Shown one piece after another: positions 19,028-25,578 of a stretch of 62,743 nt of DNA. The stretch lies in the NCBI GenBank assembly GCA_012033335.1, contig JAAURB010000019.1, positions 1 through 62,743 of the forward strand, in the 5' to 3' direction. A program made the position numbers and the translations under genes. The notes under the pieces were generated by a model. The model made no database searches. It saw nothing but the letters and a program-made list of their open reading frames with translations, and was not told where the DNA came from. Numbering within the stretch: the first letter of the stretch is position 1; the number at the start of each line of letters is the position of its first letter. Origin of the DNA: Oscillatoriales cyanobacterium RM2_1_1. Lineage in GTDB: Bacteria; Cyanobacteriota; Cyanobacteriia; Cyanobacteriales; Microcoleaceae.

Positions 19028-20459
19028 ATGGCTCAACCGATTAAATTTGGCACTGATGGCTGGCGGGGAGTGATCGCCGCTGAATTTACATTTGACCGAG
19101 TCGCCTTGGTGGCCCCAATCGCTGCCCAGGTTTTGCAGGAAATGTATGGTGATCAGGCCACTGGAAAAACAGTTCTGGTGGGCTATGATCGGCGTTTTTT
19201 AGCTGAAGAATTTGCTCAAACTGCGGCTGAGTCTATTCAAGCAGCGGGCTTTGATGTGAAGCTGAGTGAAACCTACGCTCCAACTCCAGCGTTTAGTCTA
19301 GTGGCTCATCAAATGGGGGCTCTGGGAGCCATTGTGATTACTGCAAGTCACAACCCAGGAAAATATTTAGGTCTGAAGGTCAAGGGTGCATTTGGCGGAT
19401 CTGTGGGCCCAGAGGTGACTCAGCAAATTGAGGCCCGTCTGGATCAGCCCGTATCCCCAGCTCCAACTCCAGGAAAGCTAGAACGGTTTGATCCCTGGCC
19501 GAGTTATTGCGAAACCCTCCGCTCCAAGGTCAATATTCAAGAGATTCAAGGGCGATCGCCCAGGGCAAGCTGACGGTATTTGCGGATGTGATGCATGGTT
19601 CCGCTGCCGGAGGACTAATTCAACTGCTGGGGGAATCCGTCAGAGAAATTAATGGCAATCGGGATCCACTCTTTGACGGCGCGCGCCAGAACCTTTACCC
19701 AAATACACCCCAGAACTGTTTCGTCAGATCAAAACCCAGCAACGATCTACCCCAGGGCTGATTGTCGGTCTAATTTTTGATGGGGACAGTGATCGGGTGG
19801 CTGCCGCTGACAGCCAGGGCAATTTTCTCAGTTCTCAGATTTTGATTCCCATTTTGATCGAACACCTGGCCATCCGTCGCGGCCTCACGGGGGAGGTGGT
19901 GAAAACCGTCAGTGGCTCTGATCTGATTCCCAAGATTGCTCAATTTTTTAACCTACCTCTGTATGAAACCGCCATCGGCTATAAATACATTGCTGACCGG
20001 ATGCTTTCTGCAGATGTGCTGATTGGGGGAGAAGAATCGGGGGGTGTCGGCTATGGAATGCACATTCCTGAACGGGATGCCTTGCTCTCGGCTCTATTGG
20101 TGTTGGAAGCGGTGGTGGAATCGGGGGAAGACCTCACTCAGGCGTATCAGCGGCTCCAACAACAGGTGGGTTTTGACTCGGCCTATGACCGGATTGATTT
20201 ACCCCTGGCCAGTATGGCGGTGCGATCGCGGTTGGTGGAGCAATTGCAAACCCATCCCCCCAAAGAAGTGGCTGGACAGGCTGTGGTCGATTGTCTGACG
20301 GTGGATGGCTATAAGTTTCGGCTGGCAGATGGGCGCTGGCTGTTGATTCGCTTTAGCGGAACAGAACCGGTTCTACGGCTCTACTGCGAAGCGGCTAATA
20401 TTCAGCAGGTCAATCAAACCCTGGCTTGGGCAAAGGATTGGGCAAATCGCTGTCAGTAA
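19028..20459 (+). pseudogene. Phosphoglucomutase/phosphomannomutase, interrupted by two frameshifts
   Basis: All four domains of an alpha-D-phosphohexomutase of about 478 residues are recognisable but lie in three frames. Frame 1 (19028-about 19550) has FGTDGWRGVIA, the phosphoserine loop VITASHNP and YLGLKVKGAFGG. Frame 2 (about 19550-19680) has GKLTVFADVMHGSAAGG. Frame 3 (about 19685-20459) has the metal site IFDGDSDRVAAAD, GGEESGG and the phosphate loop RFSGTEPVLRLYCEA. One missing base in CAAGGGCGATCGCC (19547-19559) and one in GACGGCGCGCGCC (19675-19687) would restore a single frame. The enzyme interconverts hexose 1- and 6-phosphates for glycogen and sugar-nucleotide supply. Because every active-site block is intact, sequence error is a serious alternative to gene decay. 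Confidence 0.85.
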
Positions 20460-20466
20460 GGCTATC

Positions 20467-20490
20467 TAGATGGCGCGATCGCGCCATCTA
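20467..20490. repeat. 24-base perfect palindrome with HIP1-type core, downstream of the mutase gene
   Basis: The arms TAGATGGCGCGA and TCGCGCCATCTA are exactly complementary with no loop. The core GCGATCGC is the HIP1 octamer. It begins 7 bases after the mutase stop codon and could terminate that transcript. Confidence 0.75.
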
Positions 20491-20529
20491 CGTTGGACTT
20501 CTACTCAATCAGTCCTCGCTTGATCGGCT

Positions 20530-20811
20530 TTAGCGATCAATTTTGACGATCTGTTTTGTATCTTTGCCCAAAAGTCGAGCCTGCTCACCCTGGGAATTTA
20601 AGCTGTAGAACTGGGGAATGTTGTTAGTGGTGGGATTACTGATCCAGAGCTGCAGGGAATTTTCTCCCACCAGTCTGCCCGTCCCGAGAACGGCTCCAAT
20701 CAGCTCACTACCACAATAAATCAAACTAGTGGAAGGAAACATCAGGGTTTGTTGCCAGAATTGAGACTCTCCTATGGCATTGTCTACATCAATGTGACTG
20801 GCTCTATCCAA
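20530..20811 (-). CDS. Hypothetical protein, possibly a gene remnant
   Basis: I do not recognise this 93-residue frame. It needs a TTG start (MDRASHIDVDNA); the open frame extends further upstream to a TGA without a better start codon. Readable blocks are LIYCGSELIGAVLGTG, LQLWISNPTTNNIPQFYSL and a basic tail DTKQIVKIDR. The composition is protein-like, but the lack of a start suggests the 3' end of an older, longer gene. It is convergent with the mutase gene. Confidence 0.35.
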   Translation of the reverse strand: MDRASHIDVDNAIGESQFWQQTLMFPSTSLIYCGSELIGAVLGTGRLVGENSLQLWISNPTTNNIPQFYSLNSQGEQARLLGKDTKQIVKIDR

Positions 20812-20872
20812 ATGTTCAGGGGTCGAGTTTCTAACGTACTGCGTCTTACCTGCAACAAGTCATTAATTTAGG

Positions 20873-21013
20873 AGCAATGATCATGATGAACTCGAATCCC
20901 GAATTTATTACCAAAGTCCTCAGGTGGCGGCGATCGCCACCCATTTGGGCAATGCCCTACGAGAAATTGAGATAATGATGGATGAGTTTACCAGCGGAGG
21001 AGAAACCTCATGA
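20873..21013 (+). pseudogene. Small open-frame remnant upstream of the Uma2 gene
   Basis: The frame reads ELESRIYYQSPQVAAIATHL, then GNALREIEIMMDEF, and ends at TGA 21011-21013, which overlaps the ATG of the Uma2 gene (ATGA). The residues look like genuine coding sequence, but no start codon lies in frame. An upstream stretch in another frame (LQQVINLGAM) suggests a frameshift. Function unknown. Confidence 0.35.
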
Positions 21014-21627
21014 TTGCGAACCCTGAACTCCGAGGTCTCACCCCGGCTGAATATCTGGCATGGGAAGCCAAACAACCCATCAAATATGAATATATTGATG
21101 GCGAAGTTTACGCCATGACAGGTGGAACGCTACCCCATAATGATATCGCTGTGAATCTGACGACTATGCTGAGAACGGCTTTACGCGGAACTGGCTGTAA
21201 GGTGCGGATGTCGGATGCGAAGGTTCGGGTTTCTGAGTCTGGGCCGTATTTTTATCCCGATTTGGTGGTGAGTTGTCATGAGCAAGATCGACGGGCAACA
21301 GACGCCATCCATTATCCCAAGCTGATTATTGAGGTGTTGTCGCCGAGTACCGCTGGCTTTGACCGAGGTGATAAGTTTAGGTTTTACCGCCGCATCCCTA
21401 CGCTGCAAGAGTATATGTTGATTGATGCGGAGAAGGTGGGGGTGGACTGCTATCGCAAAACTAGCGCGGGCAAATGGGAACTGACGACTTACCCAGACGA
21501 TGCAGTCAATGGGGAAAATCCGGTTTTGGAACTGCTGAGTCTTGATTTTGGCTGTCCGTTGGCGTTGGTCTATGAAGAGGTTGAATTTCCCCAGCCAATA
21601 CCAGGAGATGGCTTGGGATCGGTGTAG
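21010..21627 (+). CDS. Uma2-family endonuclease-fold protein (DUF820)
   Basis: The protein has 205 residues and belongs to a large family with the PD-(D/E)XK nuclease fold that is strongly expanded in cyanobacteria. It shows LTPAEYLAWEAKQPIKYEYIDGEVY (motif start), the acidic residue in YPDLVVSC (about 78), LIIEVLSPSTAGFDRGDK (about 104, the E..K-like pair) and FRFYRRIPTLQEYMLID (about 121). Family members are often linked to mobile DNA and toxin-antitoxin genes; no defined substrate is known to me. Its neighbourhood fits: broken antitoxin-like and nucleotidyltransferase genes follow immediately. A GGAGGAGAAA ribosome binding site precedes the ATG. Confidence 0.85.
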   Translation: MIANPELRGLTPAEYLAWEAKQPIKYEYIDGEVYAMTGGTLPHNDIAVNLTTMLRTALRGTGCKVRMSDAKVRVSESGPYFYPDLVVSCHEQDRRATDAIHYPKLIIEVLSPSTAGFDRGDKFRFYRRIPTLQEYMLIDAEKVGVDCYRKTSAGKWELTTYPDDAVNGENPVLELLSLDFGCPLALVYEEVEFPQPIPGDGLGSV

Positions 21628-21652
21628 CCTCGATTACTGAGGGACATTAGTG

Positions 21653-21730
21653 ATGACATTACGAGAATTAAAAAAGCAAGTATTGGAGTTGCCCGCAGAG
21701 GATCGATGGGCGTTACTGAAGCTGTTTTGA
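21653..21730 (+). pseudogene. Antitoxin-like gene fragment
   Basis: A 25-codon frame, MTLRELKKQVLELPAEDRW followed by ALLKLF, then TGA. It resembles the N-terminus of small cyanobacterial antitoxin-like proteins (addiction-module type) that continue for about 70 residues. Here the frame stops early and no continuation is evident, so I call it a truncated remnant. Confidence 0.45.
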
Positions 21731-21748
21731 AGATTGGGAGGTGGAAAA

Positions 21749-21950
21749 ATGACTATCAATAACGAATGTGTTGCACCCATATTAGAGCAAATTGTCCCCA
21801 TTTTGCGGGCACTCAAACCCTATCTTTAATGAAGATGGGGAATCACTGAGTTGGCAATCTCTGGCTCAGTGGCACGGGGTGAGTCTAACCTTGACAGTGA
21901 TATTGATATTCTGTTTGACTACGATCTCCCTTCGGGTTTGGAGGTAGTAA
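21749..21950 (+). pseudogene. MNT-domain nucleotidyltransferase remnant with two in-frame stops
   Basis: From the ATG the frame reads MTINNECVAPILEQIVPILR and ALKPYL, then TAA TGA (21827-21832). It continues in the same frame with WGITELAISGSVARGESNLDS and DIDILFDY. The GSVARGE...DSDIDIL block is the GSX10DXD nucleotide-transfer motif of MNT-type antitoxins, which normally pair with HEPN toxins. The homology fades after LPSGLEVV and no HEPN gene follows. The gene has decayed through two adjacent nonsense codons and loss of its 3' half. Confidence 0.7.
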
Positions 21951-21999
21951 TGATAGAGTACTGGTACTTCAGATATTCAACTGTTCAGTGCAATAGACC

Positions 22000-22126
22000 T
22001 GTTGGGAAATAACGGGGAAAATCGCTGAAACGCTTGTACAGCCTGGATTTCAAAGATTTTATCAAAGAATCGCTGAAATGCTTGCTAGGCAAAGGTTTCA
22101 AAGATTTTCGAGTTTATTACCCAACA
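22000..22126. mobile_element. MITE-like element with terminal inverted repeats
   Basis: TGTTGGGAAATAA (22000-22012) and TTATTACCCAACA (22114-22126) are inverted copies with 12 of 13 matches. Inside are two imperfect direct repeats of 41 bases (22020-22060 and 22068-22108; both begin AATCGCTGAAA and end TTTCAAAGATTTT). No coding capacity. It sits in the decayed toxin-antitoxin patch and may be a non-autonomous transposable element. Confidence 0.5.
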
Positions 22127-22271
22127 ACTCTAATATCTGTAGAAATTAATCTTAGGGTTGTCCCTGACAAACCGATCAAATCTGAACGACCCACAAAGAA
22201 CACCTCTTAGTCAGAAGTCCAGAAGTCCAATCGCAACGACAAGAAAAGTCAATTATCAGGGATAAAAACTC

Positions 22272-25200
22272 ATGACATCTCTATTAGACGATGCAATTTT
22301 TGGGGATTCAAGCCCGAACCTGCTGCTCGGAACCACGGCTCCAGATACCATCTTCGGGGGGCTGGGAGCAGATAGTATTGTTGGAGGAGCGGCAGCAGAT
22401 TTTCTCTATGGCAACGGGGAGGCTGACATTCTCTATGGGTCTCAGGCGGATGATTTCATTTTTGGCGGTAAGGCCAACGATTTAATATTTGGGGGCCAAA
22501 GCAATGATGAGATCTCTGGCGATACCGGCAACGATACGATCCACGGCAATAAAGGGGCTGATAGCCTCACGGGAGGCTCTGGAGCCGATGTTTTTGTAGT
22601 CGCCCCTGGAACCGGAGGATCAAGTGTTTCCCAGGCTGACTTAATCCTTGACTTTGTTATTGGGGAAGATTCGATCCAACTGCCAGAAGGGTTGACCTTT
22701 GAAGACCTGAATATTCTGGCCAATGGAGATAATACCGTCATTCAGGACAAAACAACAGATGAAATTTTTGCAGTATGGCAAGGGGTTGACCGGGAGACGG
22801 TGACTGAAGCCAGCTTCTTGTTCGACTGTTCGGCTCTGTCTCCTTCAGACTCTCCTGATGAACCGCCCAGTAATGACTTGCCCGGTGATGAACCTGTGCC
22901 AGAACCGGAGCTTCCAGCCATTCCTAGCCTGGACTCAGAACCTCCTACGATTACAGCGCGACTGGCGAACGATAACGGGATCAATGGCAAGGACTTGATC
23001 ACCTCCGATCCAAGGGTAATTGGCAGTTTCAGCGACAACGTTGAAGTTGATCACCTGGAAGTCAGTCTGAATGGCGGTGACTTCACCACGGTCTTTCCCA
23101 CCTTCAACAGGACGGGCAACTTCGTCCTGGCTCGGGGTGACCTGGAATTCTTGCAGGGAGGCCGATTAACTGACGGGGATTACACGGTAAAATTGCGAGC
23201 CGTAGACACTTCTGACCTAGTGTCTGAGGTGGTGACTGTCACCTATACCCTCTCAACCCGCAGACCCCCCGCTAACAATCCACCAACTCCTCCAGTGGAG
23301 AATCCAGACACTCCTCCAGTTGAGGAACCAGAACCGACCCCTCCCCCTGAACTGCCTAATCCAGAGGTAATTCGGGATGCGCCGATTGTGGTTATTGATC
23401 CGCCAGTGCCAACGCCCCCACCGGCCATCGGAACGGGTACAGAACGTCCTGTGCTCGAAGACCCCGGTAATACCGTTGCAGAAGCCTTGGCGATCGCAGG
23501 CAGTTCTGGCACGTTGACTTACAAGGAGCAGGTGGGAGAATCTGACCCCGATGATTTCTACGATATTTCCGTGGGAGCCAGTAGCAACCTGACACTTTCT
23601 TTAACCGGATTGAGCCATGATGCGGATTTGTTCCTGCTCGATAGCGCGGGCAATGTGATTCAAAGTTCGGAGGGGGCTGAAAGTGCGGATGAATTGATCA
23701 CGCAACCCTTGGAATTTGGCACTTATGTTGTTCACGTGAAATCCTATGACCTGGAAACCACAAACTACGCCCTTAACATCACGCTGACTTCTAATCTGCC
23801 AGGAATTACCACTGATGCTCCAGATGGAGTAGTCGAGCTGTTCACCGCTGAATCTTCCCAATTAATTCACCTTGAACCCTATATCGATAACGGTGGCACC
23901 TTCTTCCAGGGATTCCGCAATGATGTCCAGTTTGCGGGAATTGATGGTCGGGGCTTTTCGACCGTGATCCTTGATACTGGCATTGACTTGGATCATCCGT
24001 TCTTCGGGCCAGATACCGATGGTAATGGCGTTGCCGACCGGATCGTCTTCAGCCACGACTTTGCCGATAATGACACTGATGCTAGTGACGTTGATAACCA
24101 CGGCTCTAACGTTTCTAGTATTGTTGCCTCCCAGGATGAATTCGAGACTGGCATGGCTCCCGGCGCAAATATCATCCATTTGAAAGTATTCCCTGATGAT
24201 CCCAACAGCGATGTAAATGTAAATTATGCCATTGAACAAGCCTTGCAGTGGGTTGCACGCCATGCCGATGAATACAATATTGCTAGCGTCAATATGTCCC
24301 TTGGATTGAACGATAACCATACAGAACCAGTTAACGCTTATCTGTCGGATGAACTTCTGCTCCTAAGGCTGAAGAACGTAATTGTTGTCGCTGCCGCCGG
24401 AAACGACTTCGGTAAGAATAATAGTGCTCTGGGTGTTGCTTACCCTGCCGCTGACCCCAGTGCTTTAGCGGTTAGTGCAACCTGGGATGAGGATGTTAAT
24501 ACGTACATACCGAGTGGATCTATACTTGGAACACTAATACCGTTTCCACTTATTGGTGAGGGCTCAACGGACTTTACTACAGGTGCTTATCGAATTACCA
24601 GTTTCTCCCAGCGCGATCCAAACTTAACTGACATTTTTGCGCCGGGGGGTTTGATTACCGGGGCAAACGCCAATGGAGGCACAGTTGACCAATCAGGAAC
24701 CAGTCAGGCTGCTCCCCACATCGCTGGAATTGCCGTTCTCGCTCAGCAACTGGCCGTTCAGGAGTTGGGTCGTCGTCTGACGTTTGATGAATTCAGGGAC
24801 GCGATGATCATCTCGGCTAGTGTTGTCAATGACGGAGACGATGAAAACGATAGCGTCACCAATACCGGGTTGGATTACCCATTCGTGAGTGTTCAGGGTT
24901 TGGGAGAATATATCCTTTACTTAGGGAGTTTGGAGAATCCAGAACCGCCGCCACCACCGCCAATTCCGGTCACTCAGTACAACTTCGTTTACCTTTACGA
25001 TGGAGCAATGGGAACTAGTAACGAAAGTTATTCTGGTTATACCTATGCCGAGCCTGGAACCTTTACGGTAGGAAGCTTGTACGATCCGTTCTCAGGGTTC
25101 AATGAAAGAGGTACAAACGGGGCGTACTTCATCAGGAGTGAACAGCCAGCTCCTAGCGAAGCGCTCCTGGGTCAGACATACGTCGAGCGGTACATTGCAG

Positions 25201-25427
25201 ACTTCGCCATCGAAAATTTAGTCAATGCTAATACTGCTGTTCCTTACTACTTCAGTGTCGGCAGTCCCTCGGGGTTTAATGGGATCGGCAGTGAATATGA
25301 CTATGTTCAGACTGTGGATGCAGGTGGACAGCGAATCGTTTCTGATGACTTTGGGCAGGATTACTATGCTGCAGACATTGATGATGAGCTAGGTGAGATA
25401 GATGGGCCTGTTGGGATTATGCTTTGA
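22272..25427 (+). CDS. Subtilisin-like serine protease with N-terminal RTX calcium-binding repeats
   Basis: This 1051-residue protein is probably secreted. Residues 15-105 are RTX nonapeptides (FGGKANDLIFGGQSNDE and similar). Residues 106-185 are the RTX 'cap' module (ADVFVVAPG, LILDFVIGEDSIQLP, LTFEDLNIL). An Ig-like region follows (about 215-355), then a Pro/Glu-rich linker (about 355-395) and a PPC domain (about 400-512, DPDDFYDISVGASSNL). The S8 peptidase domain has Asp in VILDTGIDLDHP (about 565), His in DNHGSNVSSI (about 610) and Ser in SGTSQAAPHIAG (about 811). The last 160 residues are a Tyr-rich domain I do not recognise. No Sec signal is visible. RTX repeats at the N-terminus rather than the C-terminus are unusual for type I secretion. 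Spacing to neighbours suggests a single-gene transcript. Confidence 0.9.
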   Translation: MTSLLDDAIFGDSSPNLLLGTTAPDTIFGGLGADSIVGGAAADFLYGNGEADILYGSQADDFIFGGKANDLIFGGQSNDEISGDTGNDTIHGNKGADSLTGGSGADVFVVAPGTGGSSVSQADLILDFVIGEDSIQLPEGLTFEDLNILANGDNTVIQDKTTDEIFAVWQGVDRETVTEASFLFDCSALSPSDSPDEPPSNDLPGDEPVPEPELPAIPSLDSEPPTITARLANDNGINGKDLITSDPRVIGSFSDNVEVDHLEVSLNGGDFTTVFPTFNRTGNFVLARGDLEFLQGGRLTDGDYTVKLRAVDTSDLVSEVVTVTYTLSTRRPPANNPPTPPVENPDTPPVEEPEPTPPPELPNPEVIRDAPIVVIDPPVPTPPPAIGTGTERPVLEDPGNTVAEALAIAGSSGTLTYKEQVGESDPDDFYDISVGASSNLTLSLTGLSHDADLFLLDSAGNVIQSSEGAESADELITQPLEFGTYVVHVKSYDLETTNYALNITLTSNLPGITTDAPDGVVELFTAESSQLIHLEPYIDNGGTFFQGFRNDVQFAGIDGRGFSTVILDTGIDLDHPFFGPDTDGNGVADRIVFSHDFADNDTDASDVDNHGSNVSSIVASQDEFETGMAPGANIIHLKVFPDDPNSDVNVNYAIEQALQWVARHADEYNIASVNMSLGLNDNHTEPVNAYLSDELLLLRLKNVIVVAAAGNDFGKNNSALGVAYPAADPSALAVSATWDEDVNTYIPSGSILGTLIPFPLIGEGSTDFTTGAYRITSFSQRDPNLTDIFAPGGLITGANANGGTVDQSGTSQAAPHIAGIAVLAQQLAVQELGRRLTFDEFRDAMIISASVVNDGDDENDSVTNTGLDYPFVSVQGLGEYILYLGSLENPEPPPPPPIPVTQYNFVYLYDGAMGTSNESYSGYTYAEPGTFTVGSLYDPFSGFNERGTNGAYFIRSEQPAPSEALLGQTYVERYIADFAIENLVNANTAVPYYFSVGSPSGFNGIGSEYDYVQTVDAGGQRIVSDDFGQDYYAADIDDELGEIDGPVGIML

Positions 25428-25578
25428 GCCTGAGGATTGAATGAACCCACGAAACGTTAATCGCAACTGTCAGACTAGTAAATTCACTGGCGTAGCAGTT
25501 GCAATGAACAGTCAGAACCATGAGTCAATCATTGATATCTCAACTACTGCATGAATTTTCTGCAACCCTTAAAGCCCA

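Noticed and set aside
20530-20811. Extension of the hypothetical gene to a longer true protein upstream
   Set aside because: The frame meets a TGA about 30 codons upstream with no start codon, so only the short or remnant form can be supported.
23862-24320. 152-residue minus-strand frame inside the subtilase gene
   Set aside because: It is antisense to the catalytic domain, which has all three catalytic residues in the plus-strand frame.
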